From positions 181,507 through 245,506 of the forward strand of contig NZ_JADBGR010000104.1 of NCBI RefSeq assembly GCF_014892515.1: 64,000 bases of DNA, read 5' to 3'. The notes under the pieces were generated by a model that ran no database searches, had not been told where the DNA came from, and saw nothing but the letters and a program-made list of their open reading frames with translations. This DNA comes from Myceligenerans pegani (GTDB lineage: Bacteria > Actinomycetota > Actinomycetes > Actinomycetales > Cellulomonadaceae). Below are positions 1 to 8,832 of the stretch, one piece after another; the first letter of the stretch is position 1; every line of letters starts with the position of its first letter. Made by a program: the position numbers and the translations under genes.

Positions 1-93
1 GGATCGCCGGCTGGGGCAGGGGGCATCCCGTCGGCCGGCTGCACCGCGCGGCGCCCCGGGTCGATGTCGGCGTGCCGAACTACAGTGTGCTTC

Positions 94-1113
94 GTGCCTC
101 CAGCCACCCGTCGCAAGACCGGTTCCCGTTCGCCGGCCAGAACTCCCGGCCGTTCGTGGGACGAGCCCGCGCTCGCGCCCGTCGTCCTGGTCCGCGGAGC
201 GGAGCCGCTGCTGACGGAGCGCGCCGTCGACGGCGTCGTCCGTCTCGCGCGCGAGCGGGATCCCGAGGTGGAGAAGGTGGAGCTCGAGGGCGCCACCTAC
301 ACGGCTGGCCAGCTCACCGTTGCCGCCAGCCCGTCGCTGTTCGGGGAGGCGAAGATCGTCGTCGTGCGGGGTGCGGAGTCCGGCACGGAGGACCTGATGC
401 AGGACGTCGTCGCGTACGTCGCCCGGCCGGACGAGGAGACCACGGTCGTCGTCGTGCACGGTGGCGGGCAGCGCGGCAAGAAGATGCTCGACGCCGTGAC
501 CAGGTCCGGCGCCCCGGTCATGGTCTGCGATCCGATCACCCGGGACGGCGAGAAGGCCTCGTTCGTCATGGGAGAGTTCAAGGCCGCTCGGCGGCGGGCG
601 GACGCGGAGGCCGTGCGGGCGCTCGTCGACGGCCTGGGGAACGACCTGCGCGAGCTGGCCTCCGCGTGCTCCCAGCTCATCGCGGACACGACCGGCACCA
701 TCACGGAGGCCACCGTCGACCGGTACTACGGGGGCCGGGTCGAGGCGACGGGTTTCCGCGTGGCCGACGCGGCCGTGGCCGGTGACGCGGGCGCCGCCGT
801 CTCCCTCCTGCGGCACGCGCTCGCGACCGGGCTCGATCCCGTGCCGATCGTGGCCGCCCTGGCGGTCCGGCTGCGCAACCTCGCGAAGGTCGCCGCGATG
901 CGCGGTGGCGGGATCACGGCTCGCGAGCTGGGCATGGCGCCCTGGCAGGTGGATCGCGCGACCAAGGACCTGCGGCGCTGGACCCCCGAAGGGCTCGCCG
1001 CCGCGATCACCGCCGTTGCCCAGGCCGATGCGGACGTCAAGGGGGAGGCCCGTGACCCGGTCTACGCGGTCGAGAAGGCAGTTTTGGCAATAACCCAGGC
1101 CCGTCGCGGCTGA
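94..1113 (+). CDS. holA: DNA polymerase III delta subunit
   Basis: This is the clamp-loader delta subunit, which opens the beta sliding clamp during replisome assembly. The 339-residue product has the family layout: an N-terminal AAA+-like domain beginning at 'PVVLVRGAEPLLTERA', a middle region with 'VVVVHGGGQRGKK', and a C-terminal helical domain. It has no Walker A site, as expected for delta. I chose the GTG at 94 because the protein then begins MPPATRRKTG; an in-frame ATG at 64 would add ten residues that do not look conserved. The 93 bases before it hold nothing I can call. In Actinobacteria holA usually lies just before rpsT, as it nearly does here. Confidence 0.93.
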   Translation: MPPATRRKTGSRSPARTPGRSWDEPALAPVVLVRGAEPLLTERAVDGVVRLARERDPEVEKVELEGATYTAGQLTVAASPSLFGEAKIVVVRGAESGTEDLMQDVVAYVARPDEETTVVVVHGGGQRGKKMLDAVTRSGAPVMVCDPITRDGEKASFVMGEFKAARRRADAEAVRALVDGLGNDLRELASACSQLIADTTGTITEATVDRYYGGRVEATGFRVADAAVAGDAGAAVSLLRHALATGLDPVPIVAALAVRLRNLAKVAAMRGGGITARELGMAPWQVDRATKDLRRWTPEGLAAAITAVAQADADVKGEARDPVYAVEKAVLAITQARRG

Positions 1114-1279
1114 TGCGGACAAGACACGCGCCGGGTCCTCGTGAATGATCGTGCGGAGCCCTCACCTGGATCCGACCGGCGAGCGACACAGGCGTGCCGC
1201 CGGTGCCGGGGCCAGGGTGCCGGGCGCACGTGACATCCACGCGTGAGTGCCCCTTCCGCAACGACCCTGGAGTGACTCC

Positions 1280-2779
1280 ATGTCCCCCGATGTCTGGAAG
1301 ACGATCGCGATCGTCGCCTACCTCGCAGTGATGCTGGGTATCGGCTACGCGGCCTTCCGCCGTACGGACGACCTCGACGACTACATGCTCGGCGGCCGAC
1401 GACTGAGTCCCGGCGTCGCCGCGCTCAGCGCGGGCGCCTCGGACATGTCCGGCTGGCTCCTGATGGGCCTGCCGGGCGCGATCTACGTCAGCGGGCTCGT
1501 CGAGTCCTGGATCGCGATCGGCCTGACCGTCGGCGCCTGGCTGAACTGGAAGTTCGTGGCGCCCCGCCTGCGTGCCTACACGGAGACCGCACGGAATTCG
1601 ATCACGATCCCGAGCTACTTCGAGAACCGGCTGCGTGACACGTCGCGACTGCTGCGCGTGGCCTCGGGCGCGATCATCCTCGTGTTCTTCACCTTCTACG
1701 TCTCCTCCGGCATGGTGGCCGGCGGTACGTTCTTCGAGGGCTCGTTCGGGCTCGACTACACGACCGGCATCTGGGTGGTCGGCGGCGTGACGCTCGCGTA
1801 CACCCTGTTCGGCGGCTTCCTCGGCGCCACCTGGACCGACGTCGCGCAGGGGAGCCTGATGCTGCTCGCCCTCGTGGCCGTGCCCGTCGTCGCCTTCCTC
1901 GACCTCGGCGGCTGGGAGCCGGTCCGTGAGGGCATCCTCGCCGCGGAGACCAGCGGCGCGGTCAACCACCTGTCGTTCCTGGCCGGTGCCTCCGTCACCG
2001 GCGTCATCTCCGCCGCCGCGTGGGGCCTCGGCTACTTCGGTCAGCCGCACATCATCGTGCGCTTCATGGCGATCCGCTCCCCGCGCGACGCCGTCGCCGG
2101 CCGTCGCATCGGCATCAGCTGGATGATCGTGAGCACGGTCGGTGCGATCGTCACCGGCCTGGTCGGCGTCGCCTACGTCAACGTGCGCGGCGAGACGCTG
2201 GAGAACCCGGAGACGGTGTTCCTCTACCTGTCGCAGGTCCTGTTCCACCCGCTGGTGGCGGGCCTCGTGCTGGCCGCCGTCCTCGCGGCGATCATGTCGA
2301 CGATCTCGTCGCAGCTGATCGTCTCCTCCTCCGCGCTGGTGGAGGACCTCGTCAAGATCGCGGGCAGGGCGATGACCGCCCGCACCGAGGTGGCGCTGGG
2401 CCGCCTCGGCGTCCTGCTGGTCGCGGTGATCGCCGGGCTCATCGCGTTCGACCGCACCGACACCATCCTGGACCTCGTCGGGTTCGCCTGGGCCGGCTTC
2501 GGCGCGGCGTTCGGCCCCCTCGTGATCCTGAGCCTGTACTGGCGCCGCCTCACCCGCTGGGGCGCGCTGGCCGGCATGGTCGTCGGCGCCACGGTCGCGT
2601 TCGTGTGGGGACGGTCCCCGCTGGCCGACACGCTCTACGAGATCGTCCCCGGCTTCGTCCTGGGTGGGCTCGTCGCGATCGTCGTCAGCCTGCTCACGCC
2701 GGCGCCGTCGGAGGCCATCCGGGAGGAGTTCGCCGAGGCGACGCGCCGCGCGACAGCGAAGGAGGCCGCGGCGGCCTGA
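1280..2779 (+). CDS. putP: Sodium/proline symporter (SSS family)
   Basis: The gene encodes a 499-residue Na+/solute symporter with about 12-13 hydrophobic segments. It contains the SSS signature regions 'LGGRRLSPGVAALSAGASDM' and 'GWLLMGLPGAIYVSG' near the N-terminus and 'GYFGQPHIIVRFMAI' in the middle, which are strongly PutP-like. The start at 1280 gives MSPDVWKTIAIVAYL, so the first membrane segment follows directly; an upstream in-frame ATG at 1247 adds only polar residues. It stands alone, and a strong hairpin follows its stop. Proline is the likely substrate, but the exact substrate is inferred from family resemblance. Confidence 0.9.
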   Translation: MSPDVWKTIAIVAYLAVMLGIGYAAFRRTDDLDDYMLGGRRLSPGVAALSAGASDMSGWLLMGLPGAIYVSGLVESWIAIGLTVGAWLNWKFVAPRLRAYTETARNSITIPSYFENRLRDTSRLLRVASGAIILVFFTFYVSSGMVAGGTFFEGSFGLDYTTGIWVVGGVTLAYTLFGGFLGATWTDVAQGSLMLLALVAVPVVAFLDLGGWEPVREGILAAETSGAVNHLSFLAGASVTGVISAAAWGLGYFGQPHIIVRFMAIRSPRDAVAGRRIGISWMIVSTVGAIVTGLVGVAYVNVRGETLENPETVFLYLSQVLFHPLVAGLVLAAVLAAIMSTISSQLIVSSSALVEDLVKIAGRAMTARTEVALGRLGVLLVAVIAGLIAFDRTDTILDLVGFAWAGFGAAFGPLVILSLYWRRLTRWGALAGMVVGATVAFVWGRSPLADTLYEIVPGFVLGGLVAIVVSLLTPAPSEAIREEFAEATRRATAKEAAAA

Positions 2780-2782
2780 CGG

Positions 2783-2815
2783 CGCCCCGGCCGGTGCCGG
2801 GCACCGGCCGGGGCG
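2783..2815. terminator. Terminator hairpin between convergent genes
   Basis: A GC-only inverted repeat (arms 2783-2798 and 2800-2815; in practice about 14 bp around a short loop) begins 4 bases after the putP stop and ends before the stop of the convergent lipoprotein gene. It has no T-tract, which is usual in high-GC Actinobacteria. It could serve both genes. Confidence 0.7.
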
Positions 2816-2841
2816 TGGTCGACCGGCGGGAAGGAGCAGTT

Positions 2842-3465
2842 CTATTCGCAGCCCACTCCGTCGCCGTCGCTGTCCAGCCCGTACACGTCCGACCCGATCA
2901 CCCGGACCGGGCCGCTGACGTACGCGGGACCGTTGCCGCTCCCGCCCGCGCAGTCCACGTCCGAGGAGATCGGCACGCAGCCCGAGTAGTTCGGGTCGCA
3001 GTTCGACGGCTCGGGTTCCTCGGGCTCGGGCGGCGGGGGAGGCGGCGGCGTGCGCGTGCCGATCGACGTGACCTGATCGACCGGCTTCTTCGTGACGACG
3101 TTCTTGACGACCTTGCGGTCCGTCTCCTCGCCGTCGACGTAGGTGACGCGGATCGTCTTGGTGCGGACTCCCTTGACGCCCTTCGTCGTGACCTTCTTCG
3201 TTCCCTTGTCGAGGTTCGGGTCCTTCTTCGTGACCTTCTGGAAGGGGATCGCTTCCTTCTTGGTGATCTTCTTGGTCGTCGTGACCGGCTCCGGCGTCGG
3301 GCTCGGGGTGGCCGACACGCTCTCCGAAGCCGTCGGGCTCTGCGAGGCCGACGAGCTGGACAGTGCGCTCGTCGATCCCGGGGCTGCGCAGCCCGACAGG
3401 CCGAGGGCAGTCGTGATCGCCACGGCGCAGAGCACGACGGCCGCGGCTCGATGGGTCTGGGGCAT
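2842..3465 (-). CDS. G5-like / excalibur-domain lipoprotein
   Basis: A 207-residue secreted lipoprotein. After a hydrophobic signal peptide, the lipobox 'LGLSGC' predicts lipid attachment at cysteine. A Ser/Thr/Pro-rich spacer leads to a basic 'TKK.TKKEAIPFQ...' segment with the look of a G5 domain ('IPFQKVTKKDPNLDKGTKK'), then a proline run. The C-terminus ends in an excalibur calcium-binding motif with paired cysteines and 'DSDGDGVGCE'. G5 plus excalibur suggests cell-wall association, often with glycan binding. The ATG at 3465 was chosen because a near-perfect Shine-Dalgarno lies 7 bases before it; an upstream ATG at 3486 lacks one. The precise role is unknown. Confidence 0.82.
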   Translation of the reverse strand: MPQTHRAAAVVLCAVAITTALGLSGCAAPGSTSALSSSSASQSPTASESVSATPSPTPEPVTTTKKITKKEAIPFQKVTKKDPNLDKGTKKVTTKGVKGVRTKTIRVTYVDGEETDRKVVKNVVTKKPVDQVTSIGTRTPPPPPPPEPEEPEPSNCDPNYSGCVPISSDVDCAGGSGNGPAYVSGPVRVIGSDVYGLDSDGDGVGCE

Positions 3466-3472
3466 CGGAGTG

Positions 3473-3481
3473 ACCTCCTTT
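3473..3481 (-). promoter_or_regulatory. Strong ribosome binding site fixing the lipoprotein start
   Basis: On the minus strand this reads AAAGGAGGT, close to the full anti-SD complement, 7 bases before the ATG at 3465. It decides between two in-frame starts and implies strong translation. Confidence 0.8.
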
Positions 3482-3593
3482 GGCATGTCTCCGATCTGAG
3501 TCGAACCACCGTAGCCGGTTTCTGTTGTTTGGTATAGGTTCGTGGTAAAAGCCTATTTCACCCGGATCGGCGTCGGAGTCGTTCCGGGCACGC

Positions 3594-3633
3594 CGAAAGG
3601 CGCCGCCGCCCCGGAGGGCAGCGGCGCCTTTCG
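3594..3633 (-). terminator. Terminator hairpin after rpsT
   Basis: Arms 3594-3606 and 3621-3633 form a 13-bp stem with a 14-base loop, about 25 bases beyond the rpsT stop. There is no U-tract. The position fits termination of rpsT on the minus strand. Confidence 0.7.
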
Positions 3634-3657
3634 CCAGCGATCAGCGCAGAGGCTTGA

Positions 3658-3918
3658 TCAGAGCGCGTCGACCTGCTTCGCGATGGCCGACTTGCGGTTC
3701 GCGGCCTGGTTCTTGTGGATGACGCCCTTCGAGACGGCCTTGTCGAGCTTGCGCGTCGCGGTCCGGAGCGCCGTGGTCGCGGCCTCCTTGTCGCCCGCGG
3801 CGACGGCCTCGCGGACCTTGCGCACGTGCGTCTTGAGCTCGGACTTGACGGCACGGTTGCGCTGACGCGCCTTCTCGTTCGTCTTGATGCGCTTGAGCTG
3901 GGACTTGATGTTTGCCAC
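3658..3918 (-). CDS. rpsT: 30S ribosomal protein S20
   Basis: S20 binds the 5' domain of 16S rRNA early in 30S assembly. The 86-residue, Lys/Arg/Ala-rich product beginning '[20 protein letters not shown]' and ending '[19 protein letters not shown]' is the normal length and sequence for S20. The start is GTG at 3918, preceded by AGGAAG at the right spacing; reading further upstream adds unrelated residues. It is monocistronic and transcribed away from livK, with a hairpin after the stop. Confidence 0.97.
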   Translation of the reverse strand: MANIKSQLKRIKTNEKARQRNRAVKSELKTHVRKVREAVAAGDKEAATTALRTATRKLDKAVSKGVIHKNQAANRKSAIAKQVDAL

Positions 3919-4147
3919 TGGTGGACTTCCTGGTGTGTTCGCCGGACGGCGAGCGGATAGGTCGTAGAGAGCGGACGCAGTCCCGGGACTGGGGTGGGGA
4001 ACCCGTGGAGAGGGCCTGCGACGGTGCCCGCCGACCTGGGCGGACACGCAGCCATCAACGCTACCAGACGCGGCCCTGTTTTGGTTCTCGTCGAAACCAC
4101 CGGCGCCTGTGACATTCCTACCGTTAGGGTTCCGCCAGGATTGTCCA

Positions 4148-4162
4148 ATACTTGGCCAGTAT
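4148..4162. promoter_or_regulatory. Palindrome upstream of the liv operon
   Basis: ATACTTGGCCAGTAT is a 15-bp palindrome with one mismatched pair, 35 bases before the livK start and within the rpsT-livK divergent region. It could be an operator or overlap the promoter. No regulator can be assigned from the sequence. Confidence 0.35.
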
Positions 4163-4196
4163 CGCCACTGACATACGAAGAGTCCGGAGGCTCACG

Positions 4197-5360
4197 ATGC
4201 GACGCACCGCCCCCTTGTCCCTCGCGATGATCGCCCTGCTGGGCCTGAGCGCCTGCGGATCGGGCGACACGGGAGCAGGCGGCAGCCTCCAGGGCGAGGG
4301 CTCCGGTGCCGACTGCACCATCCCCGGCCCGGTCCCCGTCGGCGCGGCGCTCTCCCTGACCGGAGCCGCCGGAAGCTACGGCGAGTCGCAGCGTAACGGC
4401 CTCGAGCTCGCCGCGGCGCACCTCAACGAGCAGGGCGGCGTCACCTACGAGCTCACGGTCGAGGACGACCAGACGGACGAGCGCCAGGGCATCACCCTCT
4501 TCGAGCAGTTCACCGACGACGGCGTCTCGGCGATCATCGGCCCCACGCTCTCCACCACCGCCTTCCAGGCGCAGCCGATCGCCCAGGACGCGGGCGTCCC
4601 CGTCGTCGCGATCTCGAACACCGCGGACGGCATCACCGAGCAGGGCGAGTACATCCACCGCGTCTCCCTCACCGAGGGCCAGGTCATCCCGCAGACGGTC
4701 GCCGCCGTGACCGAGTCCGAGGACCTCGAGAACGTCGTCGTCATGTACAGCGACGACGACGCGTTCACCGAGTCGGGCTACGAGGTGTTCGCCCAGGCGC
4801 TCGAGGACGAGGGCGTCGAGGTCGCCGAGACGCTCACCTTCTCGGTGGCGGACACCGACTTCCGCCCGCTCCTGACCGAGGCGGCGAAGGCCGAGCCGGA
4901 CGCCGTCATCGTCTCCGCCCTGATCGAAGCGGCCATCCCGCTCGTCACCCAGGCGCGTGAGATCGGCCTCGACGTGCCGATCGTCGGCGGCAACGGCTTC
5001 AACAACCCGCAGCTCATGACGGACGCCGGTGAGGCCGCCGAGGGCGTCGTCGTCGGCGCCGCCTGGAACTCCGCGGCGACGCAGAACGAGCTCAACACCG
5101 ACTTCCTCGCCGCCTACGAGGCGGAGTACGGCAAGGCCCCGGACCAGTTCGCGGCCCAGGCCTACACCGGGCTCATGACCATCGACGCCGCCGTCCGCGC
5201 GGAATGCTCGGGCGAGCCGGAGGCGATCAAGGACGGCCTCGGCACCATCGACGGACTCGACACGGTGCTCGGATCCCTCACCATCAACGACGCCCGCGAC
5301 GCCGAGCACGAGGCCGTCGTCCAGGTCGTGACCGACGGCGAGTTCGTCGCCCTCGACTGA
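4197..5360 (+). CDS. livK: Branched-chain amino acid ABC transporter, substrate-binding lipoprotein
   Basis: A 387-residue periplasmic-binding-fold protein of the Leu/Ile/Val family, tethered outside the membrane. The N-terminal signal peptide ends in lipobox 'LGLSAC' (cysteine near residue 20). The mature part shows the family's 'VPVGAALSLTGAAGSYGESQ' opening and 'VSAIIGPTLSTTAFQAQPIA' region. The start at 4197 has GGAGG 7 bases upstream. It heads a four-gene operon with livH, livMG and livF, so it delivers substrate to that permease. The ligand could be a branched-chain amino acid, another amino acid or an amide; the sequence does not decide. Confidence 0.9.
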   Translation: MRRTAPLSLAMIALLGLSACGSGDTGAGGSLQGEGSGADCTIPGPVPVGAALSLTGAAGSYGESQRNGLELAAAHLNEQGGVTYELTVEDDQTDERQGITLFEQFTDDGVSAIIGPTLSTTAFQAQPIAQDAGVPVVAISNTADGITEQGEYIHRVSLTEGQVIPQTVAAVTESEDLENVVVMYSDDDAFTESGYEVFAQALEDEGVEVAETLTFSVADTDFRPLLTEAAKAEPDAVIVSALIEAAIPLVTQAREIGLDVPIVGGNGFNNPQLMTDAGEAAEGVVVGAAWNSAATQNELNTDFLAAYEAEYGKAPDQFAAQAYTGLMTIDAAVRAECSGEPEAIKDGLGTIDGLDTVLGSLTINDARDAEHEAVVQVVTDGEFVALD

Positions 5361-5387
5361 CCGGCGGGGAACAGAACGGCAAGCACT

Positions 5388-6263
5388 GTGCAACAACTCC
5401 TCAACGGCCTGTTCGTCGGGTCGATCTACGCCCTCTTCGCGATCGGGTTCACGCTCGTGTTCGGGATCCTGGACCGGCTGAACCTCGCCCACCCGTCGGT
5501 GTTCGCGGCGTCGGCGTTCATCGGGATCGAGCTCGTCGAGGTGGCGGGGCTGCCCTGGTGGGCGGCCCTGCCCGCGGTCGCCGTCGTCGGCGGCGTCCTC
5601 GGCCTGGTCGTGGAACGCGTCGCCTTCCGCCCGCTGAAGGGGCGCGCCGACGCCCACTTCGCGGGACTCATCTCGTCGATCGCGCTCGGCGGCATGATCA
5701 TCGCGCTGCTGCAGTGGCGCTACGGGCCGGACACCAGGAGATTCCCGGCAGGCACGTTCCCCGACGGCCAGCTCGAGCTGCTCGGCGCCCGGTTCACGAT
5801 CCTGCAGGCGGCGATCCTCGTCATCTCCGTGGTGCTGATGGTCGCCCTCGCGTGGCTCGTCGCGAGGTCACGGCTCGGGCGCGCCATGCGGGCCGTGGCC
5901 GAGAACCCGACCGCCGCGCGCGTGCTCGGCGTGGACGTGGACCGGGTCACGGCGACCACGTTCGCGATTTCCGCCGCGCTCGGCGCGGTGGCGGGCGCGC
6001 TGTTCGCGATGAACGTGAACAGCGCGCAGCTCGGCATGGGATCCGCGATCGAGCTCAAGGGGCTCGCCGTGATCATCGTCGGCGGCATGGGGTCACTGCC
6101 CGGGGCGCTCGTGGGTGGCCTGCTGCTCGGCGTCGCCGAGGTGCTCGCCGTCCAGTACATCGGGTCGTCCTGGCGCGATCTCGTCGCGTTCGCCCTGCTG
6201 TTCGGGCTGCTGATCCTGCGCCCGCAGGGCATCTTCGGCTCCCGCCGGCTGCGGGAGGTGTGA
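5388..6263 (+). CDS. livH: Branched-chain amino acid ABC permease LivH
   Basis: An integral membrane permease of 291 residues with about eight hydrophobic segments. It opens 'MQQLLNGLFVGSIYALFAIG', which is typical of LivH. The cytoplasmic coupling region 'SRLGRAMRAVAENPTAARVLGVDV' is the contact loop for the ATPases. It starts at GTG 5388, 27 bases after livK, and its stop overlaps the ATG of livMG by one base, so the two are translationally coupled. It pairs with the LivM half of the next gene to form the channel. Confidence 0.92.
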   Translation: MQQLLNGLFVGSIYALFAIGFTLVFGILDRLNLAHPSVFAASAFIGIELVEVAGLPWWAALPAVAVVGGVLGLVVERVAFRPLKGRADAHFAGLISSIALGGMIIALLQWRYGPDTRRFPAGTFPDGQLELLGARFTILQAAILVISVVLMVALAWLVARSRLGRAMRAVAENPTAARVLGVDVDRVTATTFAISAALGAVAGALFAMNVNSAQLGMGSAIELKGLAVIIVGGMGSLPGALVGGLLLGVAEVLAVQYIGSSWRDLVAFALLFGLLILRPQGIFGSRRLREV

Positions 6264-8038
6264 TGTTCACCGACTCCACCCTCCTCTTCGTCGCCCTGTC
6301 CGGGATCTTCGCCTTCTCCTTCTACGCGGTGCTCGTCGCCGGGCAGCTCAGCCTCGGACAGGCGGGCTTCGCCGCGCTCGCCGCCTACACCTCGGCGGTG
6401 CTCGCGCCCGATCCCGCCGAGGCCGGCGACGCCGTCACGCTCGCCGTCGCCCTGGGGACCGGCGTCGTCGTCGGAGCCGTCGCGGCGGTGCTGCTCGGCC
6501 TGCCGACCATGCGGCTGCGCGGCGTCTTCCTGGCCATCGCGACCCTCGGCTTCGCCGAAGCCGTGCGCATCCTGCTCGTCAACGCCGAGTGGACGGGCGG
6601 CGCGCAGGGCATGAGCGTGCCGAAGATCGTCACCCCCGGCGTCGCCTGGGTGCTGCTGGCCGTCGTCGCCTACCTGTTCTGGCGGCAGGGACCCACCCGC
6701 TACGGGCGCGCGCTGGCCGCGATCCGCGAGGACGAGCTCGCCGCCCGCGCGACCGGCATCGACGTCGGGGCGCACCGCCTGGCCGCGTTCGTCACGGCCG
6801 GCGCCGTCTCCGGCGCGTACGGTGCGCTCCTCGCCTTCACCATGCGCTTCATCGACCCGGGCCTGTTCGACTTCGCGTCCGCCATCGACGGCCTGGTCAT
6901 GGCGGTGGTCGGCGGCTCCACGGTGTGGTTCGGCCCCGTGCTCGGCGGCGCGTTCCTCACCCTGGTCCCCGAGCTCCAGCGCGCCGTCGGGCTGGAGGCG
7001 GGCTGGATCCGGCCGTTCCTCGCCGGCCTGCTGCTGCTCGCGGTCATCCTGTTCCGGCCCGGCGGCCTGGCGAGCTTCTTCCCGGCGGGGCGGGGCACGC
7101 GACCGCTCTCGCGGGTCCAGGCGAGCGGTGCGCGAGGCGATACCGCCGCCGACGACGGCCCGGGCGCCCCGGGCGGATCCGGCGCGGACACGAACCCCGC
7201 AGGCGCGAACCTCGCGGGCACCGTGCAGGCGTCGGTGCAGCCGCACCGTCGTCGTGCACAGGTCGGCGCCGGGGACGTCGTCGCCCGGCTGGCCGGCGTC
7301 TCCAAGGACTACGGCGGCGTGCACGCGCTGCGTGGCGTCGACCTGGAGCTGCGGGCCGGTGAGATCGTCGGGCTGATCGGGCCCAACGGGGCCGGCAAGA
7401 CGACGTGCGTGAACATCCTCAGCGGGCTGGTGCCGCCGTCGGGCGGCGCGGTCGAGGTGCTCGGCATCGATCCGGTCCGCACGCCCGTGCACCGCGTCGC
7501 GGCCGCGGGCGTGGCGCGGACGTTCCAGCACGCCAAGCTGTTCGGCAGGCTGTCGGTGCTGGACAACGTGCTCGCCGGCGCCCACCTCGTCACGCGCGGC
7601 ACCTTCCTGCGCCGCCTGCTCTGGCTGCCGTCGGCGCGGTGGGACGAGCGCGCCGCCGTCGTGCACGCGACGGCCTGCCTGGAGCGCGTCGGTATCGCCG
7701 ACAAGGCGGGCCTGGCCGCGGGGGAGTTGTCCTACGGCGACCAGCGGCGCGTCGAGATCGCCCGTGCGCTGGCCGCGGACCCGGCCCTGCTGATCCTCGA
7801 CGAACCCGCCGCCGGGATGAACCGCGTCGAGGCCGCGGCGCTCGGCGACCTCATCACCTCGCTCGCCTCCGACGGGCTGACCATCCTGCTCATCGAGCAC
7901 GACGTCGGTCTCGTGATGCGGACCTGCGACCGGATCACGGTGCTCGACTTCGGCGCCGTCATCGCCTCGGGCGACCCCGCGCACGTGCGTGACCACCCCG
8001 ACGTCGTGACGGCCTACCTCGGGACGGAGGCGGACTGA
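6263..8038 (+). CDS. livM-livG: Fused LivM permease - LivG ATPase
   Basis: A 591-residue fusion of two normally separate transporter subunits. Residues 1 to about 275 are a LivM permease with multiple membrane segments and the EAA-like loop 'RYGRALAAIREDELAARATGI'. A Gly/Ala/Asp-rich linker of about 60 residues follows. From about residue 339 comes a complete LivG ATPase, with Walker A 'GPNGAGKTT', the Q-loop region, signature 'LSYGD' (variant of LSGGQ), Walker B 'LLILDEP' and H-loop 'IEHD'. There is no internal stop or frameshift. It overlaps livH and livF by one base at each end. The permease half would bring its own ATPase, which dimerises with LivF. Confidence 0.9.
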   Translation: MFTDSTLLFVALSGIFAFSFYAVLVAGQLSLGQAGFAALAAYTSAVLAPDPAEAGDAVTLAVALGTGVVVGAVAAVLLGLPTMRLRGVFLAIATLGFAEAVRILLVNAEWTGGAQGMSVPKIVTPGVAWVLLAVVAYLFWRQGPTRYGRALAAIREDELAARATGIDVGAHRLAAFVTAGAVSGAYGALLAFTMRFIDPGLFDFASAIDGLVMAVVGGSTVWFGPVLGGAFLTLVPELQRAVGLEAGWIRPFLAGLLLLAVILFRPGGLASFFPAGRGTRPLSRVQASGARGDTAADDGPGAPGGSGADTNPAGANLAGTVQASVQPHRRRAQVGAGDVVARLAGVSKDYGGVHALRGVDLELRAGEIVGLIGPNGAGKTTCVNILSGLVPPSGGAVEVLGIDPVRTPVHRVAAAGVARTFQHAKLFGRLSVLDNVLAGAHLVTRGTFLRRLLWLPSARWDERAAVVHATACLERVGIADKAGLAAGELSYGDQRRVEIARALAADPALLILDEPAAGMNRVEAAALGDLITSLASDGLTILLIEHDVGLVMRTCDRITVLDFGAVIASGDPAHVRDHPDVVTAYLGTEAD

Positions 8039-8724
8039 TGCTCACGGTCCGGGACCTGGACGTACGGTACGGGCGCGTGCACGCGGTGCGCGGGCTCTCC
8101 CTCGACGTGCCCGACGGCGGCCTCGTGACGCTGGTCGGCGCGAACGGCGCGGGCAAGAGCTCCGTGATCAACGCGATCTCGGGCGTGGTGCGGCCGGCGG
8201 GCGGCAGCGTCACCTACGACGGGCGGGACATCACGCGCCGGCCCGCGCACCGGCTCGTCAAGGCCGGGCTCGTGCAGGTGCCGGAGGGGCGGCAGATCCT
8301 CGCGACGCTCACCGTCGACGAGAACCTCCGCCTGGCGGGGTGGCACTCCGGGCCAGGCCGGATCGGCGAGGTCTACGAGCGGTTCCGTGTACTGGCCGAG
8401 CGGCGCGACCTGCCCGCCGGGTCGCTGTCCGGGGGCGAGCAGCAGATGCTCGCCATCGGGCGGGCGCTCGTCGCCGGGCCGCGTCTCGTGCTGCTCGACG
8501 AGCCGTCGATGGGGCTCGCGCCGAGGATCGTCGACGAGGTGTTCCGCGTCATCACCGAGATCCGGGACGCGGGTACGGCGGTGCTGCTCGTGGAGCAGAA
8601 CGCGCGCCGCGCGCTGGCGGCGGCCGACCACGGGTACGTGCTCGCGGGCGGCGAGGTGGTGCGGTCCGGGCCGGCGGGCGAGCTCCTGGAGGACGAGGCG
8701 GTCGTGCGGGCGTACCTCGGCTGA
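8038..8724 (+). CDS. livF: Branched-chain amino acid ABC transporter ATPase LivF
   Basis: A 228-residue ABC ATPase with Walker A 'GANGAGKSS', signature 'LSGGEQQ', Walker B 'RLVLLDEPS' and the LivF-type 'MGLAPRIVDEVF' after it. It lies on the cytoplasmic side and forms a heterodimer with the LivG half of the preceding fusion. Its ATG overlaps the livMG stop by one base. It is the last gene of the operon. Confidence 0.93.
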   Translation: MLTVRDLDVRYGRVHAVRGLSLDVPDGGLVTLVGANGAGKSSVINAISGVVRPAGGSVTYDGRDITRRPAHRLVKAGLVQVPEGRQILATLTVDENLRLAGWHSGPGRIGEVYERFRVLAERRDLPAGSLSGGEQQMLAIGRALVAGPRLVLLDEPSMGLAPRIVDEVFRVITEIRDAGTAVLLVEQNARRALAAADHGYVLAGGEVVRSGPAGELLEDEAVVRAYLG

Positions 8725-8736
8725 ATCGCACCACGG

Positions 8737-8793
8737 CGCGGGCACCGAGCTGACACCGGTCCGTGGTCGACCTCACCCCGGCCGGTGCCCGCG
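8737..8793 (+). terminator. Possible terminator after livF
   Basis: Arms 8737-8747 and 8783-8793 are perfectly complementary over 11 bp, but the loop is 35 bases. It sits 13 bases after the livF stop and before chaA. The long loop makes this a weak call. Confidence 0.35.
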
Positions 8794-8832
8794 GCAACGT
8801 CGTCCGGCGTCACCGCCTCCTAGGATCGGGCC

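Noticed and set aside
1037-2248. Long reading frames opposite putP and, similarly, opposite livM-G, lepA and leuA (hundreds of codons)
   Set aside because: They lie antisense to clearly recognised genes, are rich in Arg/Ala/Gly/His, and are expected in GC-rich DNA because complementary codons seldom form stops.
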